A stretch of 64,000 nucleotides of DNA from Symsagittifera roscoffensis (GCF_963678635.1 NC_087062.1:58606129-58670128); one strand, 5' to 3'. Numbered from the stretch's first letter, positions 36,601 through 46,689 are shown. Program-made: numbers and translations. The notes: generated by a model from the letters alone, not told the origin.

Positions 36601-39600
36601 ATTGCCGGAAATTCATTATTTCAACGATTGCACATCAAAGATTGGAAATGTTTTCGGCAAATTCGGGGCTAAGTACTCACTTTAGACCTCTAGAATTAGC
36701 TAAAACAACAACACCAACCAAACACACACACGTGGACAAATTGTAACTCACATTTTACCAAAAGTCTTCATTCTTCAGGCTCAGAGTAAAGTTTTCACGA
36801 GACTTTTAGAATGATGATGATTACATTGGTCGGCATTCGAAAAAAAAACATAATTAAATTTCAATCATCTCTGTTCCAGGGAGCACGATCTCAGTCCATC
36901 TCCAGGATCTCGAATGAGGTCACACCAGCTGGGGCAGCCGATACCATGGATACACGGACGCCCCTGGATATCTCTGAGGAAGATATTCTTGAGAGGCAGA
37001 GTGTGATGTTGCAGAGGGACAACTTAGTGAGGAGTCTGGGTGTTGTGGAGTTAGTGCACAGACTGCTCCAGTCCTCCCAGGCACCCACTGGATACCCGCC
37101 AGTGTTCAAAGACAAAGTGGTCAGTTCTTGTGTCGGTATTTTTAGTCTCTCGTGTAAAAAAAACTTCTTTAGGGAAATTTTGCATTCGAAAATTTCTTAA
37201 CATTCTTATTTAAAATACTGATCGTTAACAATGCCTTAAGGTCACACTGATTTTGTCTTAGTTTTTTATTAAGTCAAGTTTTACAGACGAAGGTTTTCAG
37301 AATTTAATGGCACATCATTTAGTAACATCCTCAAAGAGAGTAAATAGTTAACAAATCAGTCTGGAAACCAAGACAAAACAAACTGGTAATAAGATTTTGG
37401 AACAATTAGTGTTTAATAACCTATTTAGGCTTATACTGAAACCACCATTCATGCGTAATAATAGGTGTCCAACCTTTTTACTCCTTAACATTTACCCTAC
37501 CACATACATTTTCACGCGAAAGATTTTTTACCGCTCTTTAATTTAAAACTTTAAAGTATTTTACCCCTCAACCACTTTACTCCGCTTTAATCCTGTTTAT
37601 CAAACACTCCTCGAGCTAAGTCTATGGAAATTGAAGCTTGCGAATTTTAAGGTAATAGTCTTACTTGCGTCCGAGAACAGACCAGATTAGGACTCAGTTT
37701 TGAGTATCAAAATAACCTTCTACTTCGATTATCAATGAATTCTATCTATAATTAATTAAACTGATTGGTTTGACAAATTTTCTTTCTTCTTCAGCATTAC
37801 TCATAAGCAATGTTCTTAATTATGATAATTGGTTGTTTCTTTAAAATGTTTGCAAAGAAACATTACCGGCGTTGTCTCGAAAAGTAACATTTGTTTTGAC
37901 CAACTTTTTTTTACAGATGTCTCCTTGCACCCTACCGGAAACTTCCTAAACGCAAAACCGCCAAAATCTCATAATAACTGCTAAATCATTAGAAAATTTG
38001 AGATTGATTTGCTTGAATCCTATTTTAAACAAAGCCGATAAACAACAAGGATATCCGTTTACTGTGCAAGTAGCACAGAATATTCCGACCATAGTCTTAA
38101 AAAATGCAAGATTTTTTTTTCAAATTAGTGTCGTTTTTGGCGTGTTGTGATAAAAGGAGCTGAACGAAAACCTAAAGATAGGGTTTATTTGACACTCATA
38201 GTAAAATAAGCAAAATGATAAACACTGTTTGGAGAAAAATGACTAGAAAAACGAAAAAGAGAACATCAAAAAAATTCGAAAAATTGTTGTTTAAATTTTT
38301 TTTGCAGTTTTTTGATTTTTTTAAATTAACACGAAAAACCAAAAATTTCAAAAATGTTGTTCAATTTTCGTAATTCAGTTTGAATGTCGTTCGAATCACG
38401 ACTGTTAGAGCTTTCATAATATATCACTCAACTCTTTCCGATGATTATGTGTGGTAGCTGATTTTGCGTGGAAAAAAAGAAAAAAACTAAAACATACCCA
38501 AATACAAAGTTCCTCCCCTTTTTTCAAAAGTTCGGAACAACAAGGCTAGCCGGTTGTTGTGCAAAATGCACAGAAATTTCCGTCTATAGTCTTAAGAAAT
38601 ACATTTTTTTCTTCAAAGTAGTCTTTTTTTTCTTGTGGTATGAAAAAAAAATCTTAACGAAAAAGTAGAATTTAGAGAAATGCGACAGTCATAATCAAAC
38701 TGACCTATCTGAAAATAGTTTTTTTTTTAAATGGCTAAATTTTTTTGTATTTTTGAACTTTCTGATTACCAAATTGGCTGTAAAAAGTCTCTGAAAGCTT
38801 ACTTTACTCGACTAAAACTAAGTTGTTACGGCTTAATATAAGCTTAAATAAGCTATTGTAAGCCTGCACGCTCACCTTATTAGCTCGAAGTTTGACCAAA
38901 AATAAAAAATTTTAAACCGGTTTTTCTCGAAACTGAGAAAATCTTTCAATATTTTTTATGTCGTTCGATTTACAACTAGAAGGGTTTTAGTATGATTTAT
39001 CACTCGACCCATTTTGATGATTTTTGTGGTACCTGATTTTTTTAGAATGGCTAAATTTTTTGTATTTTTGAAGTTTTCTGATTACCAAAATGGCTGTAAA
39101 AAGTCTCTGAAAGTTTACTTTACTCGACTAAAACTAAGTTTTTACGGCTTAATATAAGCTTAAATAAGCTATTGTAAGCCTGCACGCTCACCTTATTAGC
39201 TCGAAATTAGACCAAAAATAAACAAATTTGAACCGGTTTTTCTCGAAACTGAGAAAATCTTTCAATATTTTTATGTCGTTATAATTACGACTAAAAAGGT
39301 TTTAGTATGATTTATCACTCGACCCATTTTGATGATTTTTGTGGCACCTGAATTTGCAAGGAAAGTAAAAGGAAAAAAAGAAAAACTAAAACACATCCAA
39401 ATACAAAGTTCCTCCGCATATTTCAAATGGTCGGAACCAAAAGAATTCTTTTTTTTTTTCAAATTGCCTGGTTGTTTGTTCATGATTTGATGAAAGTATC
39501 GATACGAAAGAATGGATTATTCGAGCCAGGCATATTCGTTTTTAATAATAATTTAGGCATATTTTGCAAATTTTATAGAAAAAAATATTTAAACCATTTC

Positions 39601-42600
39601 CTACATTTTTTTATGAAAGAAAATTTCTTTTATGAAATAAAGTATGTAATTCCCAAGAGGGTGCTAAAAACTTTTCGAAAGCTACTTTAACTTTGCCCTA
39701 TTCATTAACCTTTTATGCTCATTAGCTTAATGTGCTCGAAATTAGGTTAAAAGGTTAAAATTTCAAAGCGAATCACCTTTGAATGGGCTTTAGTATGATC
39801 GGTCACTCGAACTATTCCGGCGATTATTTGTTGTATCTGATTTTGCACGGAAAAAAAAACAAAAAACAGTGATCGGAATAATGACTTTTTAGGCCGACAT
39901 CAAAGATAGCGCCTTCTTAAAAATAATTTATTTCATGAATTTGACAACTGGATAAAATAATGTGGGAGTGAAAAGATTCGATTATGAACAGATTCTAGAA
40001 TAAAACTATATGGAGTAAAACGGTGTACGGCAAAAAGTAGGCGGGGCAAAAACAGACCGAAAAAAGATAATAACCATAGATATTTGCGTTTTAAGTCAGA
40101 AACTGAGAAAAAATTGAAAAACTTTTGGGAAACAATAAACTTTTGAGAAACGATAGGTCTTAAAGATAGTCGTTTTTACAAAATATTTTCAATATTTCTG
40201 CAATTTGGATGCTTTTAGGAGTCCTTCCGTGAAAAGTACAACTTAGCCCAGTACGGAGTTGGGGGTCCCATCAGCGCTCATAGACCCCCGATGATGGCCA
40301 CTGGAACCACCCAAATAGTCGCCAAAAACCTCCCAGCGCCCTCTTTGCCCCACAATTTGGCAGCCAGGGCCAAGCTGATGGCGTTCAACAAGCCACGTGG
40401 AACCAGTGTTGCCGGACACTATGACCGCATAGGGCACTCGGCCAGTTCAGAAGACATGATGAGACAACAACAGCAACATTACCAGCAGCATAATGGAGAC
40501 AATGGATCCGGAGGCGCCAGTGGGCTCATGATCAAGACAAATCCATCAAACAACAGATTCATGCTCGAAGCTCGTTAGTGTACAAAGCGGTGTTTATCAG
40601 GGAGCGGGTGACGTGTAGGGGGTTTGATTTTATAATGATTCACTCGATCTTACCATTTAAATTTAAAGTTGATTTGAGCAGTATTGTCTTACGACAAATT
40701 GTCTCTTTTTAAAATTTTTCAGGTATTCACCGTTTTTGTTTATAAAAAGTAAAATGTACCGTCATTAAAATTCGTTAAAAATGACGTTAAATTGTGTAGT
40801 GACACGTAAAAGTTACTATAACGAATATTCTCGAAAGTATTAAAGTTTCAATTTCTCTAAGAACTTCATTTTTTGACTGATTTGCCAAATATTTCCTGAA
40901 TTTTACCAGGTGGCCCATCACTAACTGGGGGAGCGAACTCTGCCTCCTACCAAAAGTACAATGTGGGCGGGGTCCAGAGTGGAGGCGGGGCTGCCCAGCT
41001 GGTGGCGAAGGGGGGAGGGGGCTTGACAGGGGGAGACATCATATCCGCTTCATTCCATGCACCCCACCATTCTAATAATATCAACAGAGGACCGGCCATC
41101 AAGTGAGTGAACCTGTGTTCGCGGGGAGGCGGAGGGTGGATGTTTTCCTGGCCATAGTTGCCGAATACCATAGTGAATACACTCAATGTGATCGGTTCAT
41201 AAATGTTAGATTTATTAAAAGCATTTCCCCATAGTATGTTTGTGTTCTGTCTTTGTTCACCCTTCACTGTGAGAAAAAACAAACTGATACAAGGATAGCC
41301 GGTTACTGTGTTTTTTTCTGCGTTTTTCTGCATTTTGTGATAAAACTATCTGAACGAAAAAACATTATTTAGGCATATTTGAGAGTCATAGTAAAATAGG
41401 TCGATTGGAAAACAGTTTTTGAAGAAAATAACTAGAAAAGAGCTAAAAAATTTAAAGTTTCGAAATTTTTTTCATATTTCTTAGCAGAAAATTTTCAAGT
41501 TTTTGATTCCCAAAATTGCGCTAAAAACTCCAAAAACTACCTTTACTTGAGCAAAATTAAGTTTTCACGGCTGAAATTAGGCTTACATAAGCTATTGAAA
41601 ACATACACGGTCACCTTATTAGCTCGAAATTAGACAAAAAAATCAAAAATTTCAAACTGATTTTTCTCGGCACTGTGAGTAAATTTCAAAATTTTTAAAA
41701 CGTCGTTCGAATCACGACTGAAAAAACTTCAATAAGTGCTTCAATATGATATATCATTCGACCCATTCCGATGATTATTTGTGGTACCTGATTTTGCGTG
41801 GAAAACAAAAAGAAAAATACTAAAACACACCCGAATACAAAGTTCCTCCCCATTTTCAATGGTCGGAGTAAAAAAAGTAGCCTTGATACATGTTACGAGC
41901 TTGCCAATCACGAGACACGAACTGTTATGAAAACGCCTGACAGTTATCGCTAAGCTATTTCAAAGAATTTTCGATATACGAGAAAAATGTCAATTAAATT
42001 ATTGGGACAAATTTGTGCCTACTGATTTGTATCAGCAAATTTACTGAATAACATGATAGCGAATCAAAAACAATTCTTGATTTTTCCAATCACTTCACTT
42101 ATAATATTAAAGCCTTCTACGTTATTTGGAATTCCAAAAAAGTTCTTTCGTTTTCGAGAAAATATTTATGAGTTTTACCGTTTTTCAGACTAGATGACAG
42201 TAATTTACCTATGGCACGCGATTTTAAGTCGAATCCTCGATTAAATTCTCCAAAACTGTTAGAGTTTTTCACTTATTTTGATTTTTAATCATAAATCAAT
42301 CGTGTTTTTCCTAAAAATGATACCGAAATAAGAAAAAGTTCTTATTTTGATTTTTTTTCAAGTTTTTCTCCATCTTTGATTGTTTTTTTTTATAACTTAG
42401 TGTAATTAAAAAGATTCAGTGCTTCAACAGATGCACAGCAACCAGTTAACCTTGCTTAAGATTAAAACTGTTTTGTCTTTATTATTTTGTATCTCGAATT
42501 GCAGTTTTTATATCTGGCCGACTGCAGGTCAAATTGTTCCGACCGCCGTTTTAGTTGCCAAAGCAAATTGATATATTTTAAAAAATTATTGATAGAAAAA

Positions 42601-45600
42601 GTAGCTTCAAAAGTTCATATCGTTCTGTTAATTTCTCGCCTTTCAATTTAATTTTCACACTAATGAGCCTGCGAGCGTTAGTGTATTAGTATGAACCTTC
42701 TTTTTTATTCCTTACTCGCAAATAAAAGAGTTCAGTGAAAGTGTTCATTTATATGGAAATTTTAATGTAGCATTGGAAATTGCATAGTATCTGTTGTCTG
42801 TTTTATTTTTGGCTAGTGTTTAAATTTAAATAAGAGTTCGTAGTGCGTGAGATTAATAATCTCTAGGTCGCAGTAGGCCGTAGGCTCGAATCCGAGACGT
42901 AGCTGAATTTTTACTAATTCGAGGCTTATCTCTACTTTTTTTGTTTTTGCACTTTATAGAGCTGCTTTTTGTCGTGTTTTCGCTAATGTCTGCGAAGCGC
43001 AGCTTCGCCTCCGTGTCAATTAATACTAAAATTCATATTTTTCACTTGAATGTTTTGGAAATTTAATTGAAGTGTAATTTCTCGTATTTTTTGCTGCAGC
43101 GTGCTGCAAATTTGAATTTTTAGCTGCATTTTGTTCGTTTTTCACAGAAACCTTTTAAATGGAAAATTAAAGGCTTAGACTTTGGCCATTCTGCTTTCCA
43201 ATTAATTGGCAGAACCGTTAAAACGTTAAAAATTCACAAAACTGGAAATTTTCCAAGGATGCTGAATGGGATTTGATCGTATCGAAAATATAAAAGAAGA
43301 AAAAATAAAATAAAAAAAATTGTTCATCAAAAGCTGCAAAAATTTTTGTATTCATATAAAATACTAAAGTTTAGCCCATTCGCGCGAAAAAAATTGATGT
43401 AGCCTAGATTCTTTCATTACACCCGCGGATTAGCAAACATACTTTTATTTCGCGATTTTTTACTTTTTTTCAATTCAGCTCTTAATTGAAAGTGTATTGA
43501 TGAGTTCGAGTTCATTCGAAAAAAGTACAGGTTTTTTATTTAAATTTATTAGATCAAATTTTTTTTTCACTAAAAGTTGAAATTCTTGACGCAATTAACT
43601 GAGATAGCTTGCAAATTATTCAATTTTTTTGGATCTACTTGATAACTTCCCCAATATGGTATCTGCTAATGAATCTCAAGCCCTGAAGAGAAGCGCGTAA
43701 GTAAGCTTCAGAGACTTTTTTGAGAATTTGCTGCATTGTGATTGGTCTATAATTCGACTAATTTAGCCTTCCTTATTTTCTCTTCTTAAAAGGGAAGAAA
43801 TAGTTAGGTAGATCCTTATTTTTGTTTGACCGGTCTTTTAAAGAAGTAACAAGCAACGCTTGTGCAGTAGGATTCGTTCTTTTTTTGCAACCTAACTTGC
43901 AGTTTTTGTGCTCATTTTCTTTGTTTCGTTTCGCGCTTAGTTCAAACTGTATTTAGCGTTAAATTGTGTGTGCTTTCTTATTTCATTTCAATCTTTGCTG
44001 CCTGATTGTTTATCCGACCATTTGAAAAATGGGGAAGAACTTTGTATTCGGGTGTTTTAGTTTTTTCTTTTCTTTTTCTCATCAAAAATCAGGCACCTCA
44101 ATTAATCACATCGGTATGGGTCAAATGATTTAACATATTAAAGCCTTTTCAATCCTCATTTGAACGGCAATTAACAATTTTGAAAAGTTGTCCCAGTGTC
44201 GAGAAATCGAGAAATATTTTTTTGAAGTTCTTAGCACCATTTTTAAAAAAAAAACACTTCAAAAGTCAAAACAATTTCTGCAAATTTTTTTTTTAATGTG
44301 AAAATATTTTTTGAAATGTTTTTTAGCCATTTTAGGACAAAAACCGTTGCACAATTTGCTTATTTCACAGTGACGGTCAATTATACTAAAATTTAAGGTT
44401 TTCTTTAAATCCTTCCATTAGACCACGCCCAAAATACGGTTGAAAGCAACTATCCTGAAGTCTGTTTGACCTAATGGTGTAGTGGACTGTCTAACTTTTG
44501 CCTTTTAATCATAAGTTAGTGAGGCCATCCGATCTCTAGCTTTTGCATGGTCTTTGAATAAAAATCGTACAAAGATTTTATTGCTTTCATGCACCGTTTT
44601 CAACGTTTCAGACCAAAAAAGAGCACTTTGTTTGACTTGTTCGGTGGATGAAAGCTTTCTTAAATTATTTCAGACAAAAAACTGGCAGGTACCTTCTAGC
44701 AATCAGAATGAACGTGATCCTAAATAATCTCGCCTGAATAAATCTTGCAATTTATCTGAAAATGTGCGAACTTCAGATTAAATGCAGCTTCCAGAATTCC
44801 TGTTTTTCTCTAAACTTTTGCGCTGAAGAGACTGTTATTCTTGCATCTCAAAAAATTTTATTCTTTGCACCCATGTACGGTTTGGCTTGCATCAAGGTGA
44901 ATATCTGAATACTCTGACTGTTACGCTGTTACTGGCTTTGACAATCGGTTCAATAATAGAGTTCAGCTAGCTGCAATGGAGTTCAGCCAGCTCGCAGTGC
45001 AATTTATTTCAAATCCTAGTTGAAATATACTAAAGAAATACTAACAAAGTGTTGTTTTCATTGAATCAGGGTCAAAGCAATTCAAGGCACCCCTTGTAAC
45101 CCACTAGAGGTGCACAATAGTCATGGGTTAGCGGTGGTAGTGCCCTACAGCAGGGCGGTATCAGCCAACTTAAAACCGACCAAGAATTCTTCAAACACCA
45201 CAGTACTGCAGACAGCAGTTCGTATAAAAAGCGGGGGCAATTATAGAAACGCCCAATTGGCCAGAGAGAATTGTTTCGTGGTGCGAAACTCGGCAAAAAC
45301 GAATTGACTTGAAAATGGTAATCGGTCGCATCATCGCAGTTCGACTATCCATAGTTGCATAGATTCACCCTCCGGAGCCACTCAGCATCGATTCATGTCA
45401 TTTTTAGTCTGTTTTTCTGCTGGTTCTCAAACCGAGATTTTAACGCTAAAACTGGTATAATTATTAAGTCTAATGCATGGATGATTGCTGTCGGCAGCGG
45501 TTTTTTTTAGGTCGACCAAATTGATTTTCTGAGCCCTCCCAAATCACTATAAATACCATATTTATTTTGTTGAAATTTTCGGAAAGTTTTGACCAAAAAC

Positions 45601-46211
45601 GCGTTTTTTTCCAAAAATGGATATCTCAAAATAGTACAAAGTGGGGACCCTTTGAGTCGGCAGGGTATCGAATCCCTGAGGGGGGGGGGGGGCATCTGCC
45701 TCTCCCCTCTAAATCCGCTGCTACATCTCTGTGTAATTTTGTCCAAAAAAAAAACGAAATTTAGAAGTTCATCGACGAATTGTTTGAAAATCATTCAATT
45801 CAAACAATTTCATGTAAATGCTTTTCCCTTTTTTATGATTTTTTATTTTAATCTTAGAGTCCTTGTTAACAATCACAAATCTATTTCTAAAACTGACTTA
45901 AATTTTATGAAGTGTTTTCCAGCCATCACATTTTATCCCTGCTCAGATTTTTAACTTAGATCAATTTTGTTTTGACCAGGTAGCTTTTTTTGTGTGCTAA
46001 CTATCTGTGATGCTTTCAGATCCTTCCTCCGTCCGGACCTCAGGAGTCCAATGTTTCCGGGGAAGTACTAGAAGTCCTACCCAATCCCGGGACAGAATAT
46101 TGCACCAAGAAATACATATCTTTCTTCCCAAGAGCAACTAACATATCAGAGACACGCAACACTGCTCAAAACTACCCCACTTCTTGCCAAAACCCAGAAC
46201 TCAAACCATGA
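21536..46211 (+). CDS. TTLL6: Tubulin polyglutamylase, TTLL6/TTLL13 type (5' incomplete)
   Basis: Ligates glutamates onto tubulin tails, acting on axonemal and other stable microtubules. Core exons 21536-21654, 28854-28984, 29418-29574, 29825-29968, 33195-33434, 33992-34242 and 34644-35133 join in phase into about 510 residues. Visible are [34 protein letters not shown], the ATP-grasp lysine region [21 protein letters not shown] and [20 protein letters not shown], the metal-binding LEVNHSPSF, and a C-terminal [23 protein letters not shown] region. All are characteristic of the TTLL6/13 branch. The N-terminal exon is missing. A stop at 35131-35133 and an AATAAA at 35389 define a short form. 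Exons at 35942, 36880, 40219, 40910, 45070 and 46020 are phase-compatible with a longer form. TTLL7-like identity is less likely. Confidence 0.88.
23171..23210. repeat. Perfect 15-bp-arm hairpin
   Basis: CCAAGTTTGCATTTC (23171-23185) pairs perfectly with GAAATGCAAACTTGG (23196-23210) across ten bases. Its right arm is the start of the direct repeat that follows. Confidence 0.93.
23193..23435 (+). repeat. ~240-bp direct repeat, copy 1
   Basis: Matches 24976-25208 with few differences, for example CGTAGATCCTCTGTGTTTTA and GTTATTTGGATCGGTATTTG. Spacing is about 1.78 kb. No coding content. Confidence 0.9.
24715..24785 (-). repeat. Possible tRNA-like (SINE head) fragment
   Basis: On the minus strand TGGCGCAGTTAGTAGAGGC is a good pol III A box. 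The expected B box further on is weak (AAGTTCAAGAAA). It lies beside a SINE tail hairpin at 24670, which supports a SINE origin over a functional tRNA. Confidence 0.35.
24976..25208 (+). repeat. ~240-bp direct repeat, copy 2
   Basis: Second copy of 23193-23435, lacking the left hairpin arm. Confidence 0.9.
26755..27236 (+). mobile_element. SINE-like element with tRNA-like head
   Basis: It starts at the palindrome ACACAAGCTAAGCTTGTGT, continues through CTAACCTAAGTCGCAAATAT, then a tRNA-like segment (A box TAGCGTAGAGG near 26969, B box GGTTCGAATT near 27011), and a 3' part with CATAATTGGCGTGCGTCACT. A second copy is at 32605-33145. It lacks any coding region. Confidence 0.68.
27237..28530 (+). 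repeat. Two family H copies in tandem
   Basis: Unit one starts near 27237 (GTATATCAGGGCC) and unit two near 27577 with CTCGTATATCAGGG and a stem partner CCCTGAA. Both share a poly-T/C-rich block, CAAAGGG(T/A)TG(T), GGCGTCT or AGCGTCT, and the CAAATTGG(C/T)CAAATT motif. The second runs on to AAAGTCGGAAC near 28520, the usual family end. Confidence 0.6.
28854..28984 (+). CDS. TTLL6: TTLL exon
   Basis: Acceptor TCTTTAG and donor GTAAGT. It encodes [20 protein letters not shown], then [20 protein letters not shown], and ends in phase 2. Confidence 0.95.
29418..29574 (+). CDS. TTLL6: TTLL exon (ATP-binding)
   Basis: Acceptor GTTCCAG and donor GTACAT. It encodes [20 protein letters not shown], then [11 protein letters not shown], the ATP-grasp phosphate/lysine region, and CQQYVSK. 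Confidence 0.95.
29825..29968 (+). CDS. TTLL6: TTLL exon
   Basis: A 48-codon exon, phase 0 at both ends. It encodes [20 protein letters not shown] and [10 protein letters not shown], part of the catalytic core. Confidence 0.95.
32094..32352 (+). mobile_element. Partial hAT-type MITE
   Basis: It contains GCGCGCGCCGAAAAAACGC, AACTCGGAAAATCAATGTTG, and near the end CCCCTCGAGAAAATCCTAGC with a CCGCCTCTTGG terminus. The block with CTCGGAAAATCRAT is present twice, and the left end was not found. Confidence 0.6.
32605..33145 (+). mobile_element. SINE-like element with tRNA-like head and hairpin tail
   Basis: The most complete copy. 5' palindrome ACACAAGCATAGCTTGTGT, then ACCTAAGTCGCAAATATTGG, tRNA-like head with A box GCAGCGTAGAGGTAG (~32811) and B box GGTTCGAAACT (32853), the CATAATTGGCGTGCGCCACT block, and the tail hairpin GCGAAGTGCAACTTTGC (33121-33137) followed by CTCTGTGTCAAT. 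It ends about 50 bases before a TTLL exon. Confidence 0.72.
33195..33434 (+). CDS. TTLL6: TTLL exon
   Basis: An 80-codon exon, phase 0 at both ends. It encodes [32 protein letters not shown] and [13 protein letters not shown]. Confidence 0.95.
33608..33801 (+). mobile_element. Intact-ended hAT-type MITE with 8-bp target duplication
   Basis: A 194-bp element running from CAGGGGCGGATTTAGG to TTCGCCCCTG. It is flanked on both sides by GTTCAAAA (33600-33607 and 33802-33809). The 8-bp duplication and CAGGGG-type ends are those of hAT transposons. It has no coding capacity. Confidence 0.9.
33992..34242 (+). CDS. TTLL6: TTLL exon (metal-binding motif)
   Basis: It encodes [34 protein letters not shown] and a basic helix ([13 protein letters not shown]). 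The donor GTCTGT gives phase 2. Confidence 0.95.
34644..35133 (+). CDS. TTLL6: TTLL C-terminal exon with stop
   Basis: Acceptor CCTTTAG. It encodes [26 protein letters not shown] and [15 protein letters not shown], then a Lys/Ser-rich tail to TGA at 35131. In-phase internal donors exist (for example AAG before GTCGAC at 34876), so it may also splice onward. Confidence 0.92.
35150..35575. other. TTLL short-form 3' flank rich in ACATGT
   Basis: At least eight ACATGT palindromes occur in about 420 bases, most as ACATGTAA or ACATGTCAG. Expected by chance is about one in four kilobases at equal base use. An AATAAA at 35389-35394 would serve the short transcript. Confidence 0.7.
35942..36232 (+). 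CDS. Candidate downstream TTLL exon (Ser/Thr/Pro-rich)
   Basis: An open 97-codon stretch of higher GC after the acceptor TTTGTAG, phase 0, with donor GTCTAC. It encodes [19 protein letters not shown], then a Thr/Ser/Gly stretch and [18 protein letters not shown]. No domain was recognised. Read on without splicing it stops at 36275. It could be an extension of TTLL or an independent exon. Confidence 0.42.
36880..37119 (+). CDS. Candidate downstream TTLL exon (helical)
   Basis: Acceptor CTGTTCCAG and donor GTCAGT, phase 0 at both ends. It encodes [17 protein letters not shown], then [20 protein letters not shown] and [15 protein letters not shown], probably a helical segment. Codon use resembles the TTLL core exons. 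Confidence 0.62.
38040..38530 (+). repeat. W-family repeat
   Basis: Starts CAAGGATATCCGTTTACTGT, passes ATTCCGACCATAGTCTTAA, and ends with CAAAGTTCCTCCCC followed by TTCGGAACAA. No coding content. Confidence 0.75.
38535..39440 (+). repeat. W-family repeat with internal ~300-bp duplication
   Basis: Starts CAAGGCTAGCCGGTTGTTGT. The interior ~38735-39030 is repeated at ~39045-39350, for example CTATTGTAAGCCTGCACGC at 38851 and 39168. It ends with TTCAAATGGTCGGAACC near 39440. A further partial copy lies at ~39700-39870. Confidence 0.78.
40219..40573 (+). CDS. Candidate downstream TTLL exon (Gln/His-rich)
   Basis: Acceptor GCTTTTAG, phase 0. It encodes [17 protein letters not shown], a basic/Ala segment ([12 protein letters not shown]) and a low-complexity run with [12 protein letters not shown]. 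The donor GTTAGT leaves phase 1, which the next exon matches. Confidence 0.68.
40910..41102 (+). CDS. Candidate downstream TTLL exon (Gly-rich)
   Basis: Acceptor TTTTACCAG and a canonical donor GTGAGT. It encodes [20 protein letters not shown], then a Gly-rich segment and [15 protein letters not shown]. The QKYN motif echoes REKYN of the previous exon. It ends in phase 2. Confidence 0.7.
41290..41880 (+). repeat. W-family repeat (most complete)
   Basis: Runs from CAAGGATAGCCGGTTACTGT through CACGGTCACCTTATTAGCTC, TCGTTCGAATCACGACTGAA, TCCGATGATTATTTGTGGTA and CAAAGTTCCTCCCCATTTTC to GGTCGGAGTAA. The flanks share GATAC (left ACTGATAC, right TTGATAC), a possible target duplication. Confidence 0.8.
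42655..43020 (+). mobile_element. SINE-like element with a different tRNA-like head
   Basis: A 5' inverted pair ACACTAA and TTAGTGT flanks the start, followed by TATGAACCTTCTTTTTTATT. The tRNA-like part has the anticodon-like hairpin GAGATTAATAATCTC and B box GGCTCGAATCC (42883-42893). The tail hairpin GCGAAGCGCAGCTTCGC is at 42992-43008, followed by CTCCGTGTCAAT. The head differs from that at 32605, but the tail is the same. Confidence 0.7.
44020..44420 (-). repeat. W-family repeat, minus orientation
   Basis: Reads GGGGAAGAACTTTGTATTCG, TCAAAAATCAGGCACCTCAA, and AATCACATCGGTATGGGTCA as reverse complements of the W 3' half. Confidence 0.75.
44462..44535 (+). repeat. tRNA-like segment
   Basis: A clear A box within AATGGTGTAGTGG and an anticodon-arm-like stem CTAACTT with AAGTTAG. 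The B-box position (GAGGCCATCC) is poor, so it is a tRNA-derived relic, not a functional tRNA. Confidence 0.4.
45070..45307 (+). CDS. Candidate TTLL long-form terminal exon
   Basis: Acceptor ATTGAATCAG, needing phase 2 as the previous exon supplies. It encodes [19 protein letters not shown], then [18 protein letters not shown] and [17 protein letters not shown] before TGA. In-phase donors (GTG before GTAGTG at 45137) could instead lead to the exon at 46020. Confidence 0.66.
45494..45723 (-). mobile_element. hAT-type MITE, minus orientation, degraded ends
   Basis: Contains TAGGTCGACCAAATTGATTT, then TACAAAGTGGGGACCCTTTG, and ends CTCTAAATCCGCTGC. A run of about twelve G lies within it (45680s). 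Confidence 0.68.
46020..46211 (+). CDS. Candidate alternative 3' exon
   Basis: Acceptor GCTTTCAG, open in phase 0 for 63 codons to TGA. It encodes [20 protein letters not shown], then [20 protein letters not shown] and a Thr/Asn/Pro end. GC is above the surroundings. It is in phase with a possible donor in the previous exon. Confidence 0.5.
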   Translation: MLPPSGPQESNVSGEVLEVLPNPGTEYCTKKYISFFPRATNISETRNTAQNYPTSCQNPELKP

Positions 46212-46689
46212 ATTTTGAATTTTAATTTAATTACTACCGAGAAATATGTAAGCTATAGTCTAACTGCTAGCTTGTGAAGCTATAGAGTTGTCTTAAGTAT
46301 TATGGAAACAAATATTGTCGATAATCATAATTAAATCAATTTATATTTTTACTCAACTACTTTTTTCTAATTATTTAATAGTAACCCAGCTTTTTTCTTT
46401 GCTTAAACTAGTCTTGCTTTTGTTTTCAGACTGAAATTTTCTGACTGAATTATCAATCTAATTCTTCTGTTTTTTTTTTCAACAATTTATCAATAATTAA
46501 TTAGTTTTATGGCACATTAAGCTATTCAGTCTTCTCTCACAAGCTAAAAAAATAATCAAGAAAAATTGTTGATACTGTGTGTGAAAAAAAATCATAAAAA
46601 TTTAAAACTTTTTCAGTTTTTTAAATTAGGCTAGTCGGAACATTTTGAGCTGCGTGCATAAAAACCTGCTACTCTTGTTCGAAAATTTA

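Larger units (their letters stand above)
37120..40218. other. 3.1-kb intron with W-family copies
   Basis: 37120-38040 shows nothing recognised. 38040-39870 consists of W-family copies. Confidence 0.5.
41103..45069. other. 4-kb intron with W copies and SINE-like elements
   Basis: Contains a W copy (41290-41880), a SINE-like element (42655-43020), a 5' hairpin of the same type at ~43852, a minus-oriented W copy (44020-44420) and a tRNA-like segment (44462-44535). No exon was recognised. Confidence 0.5.
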
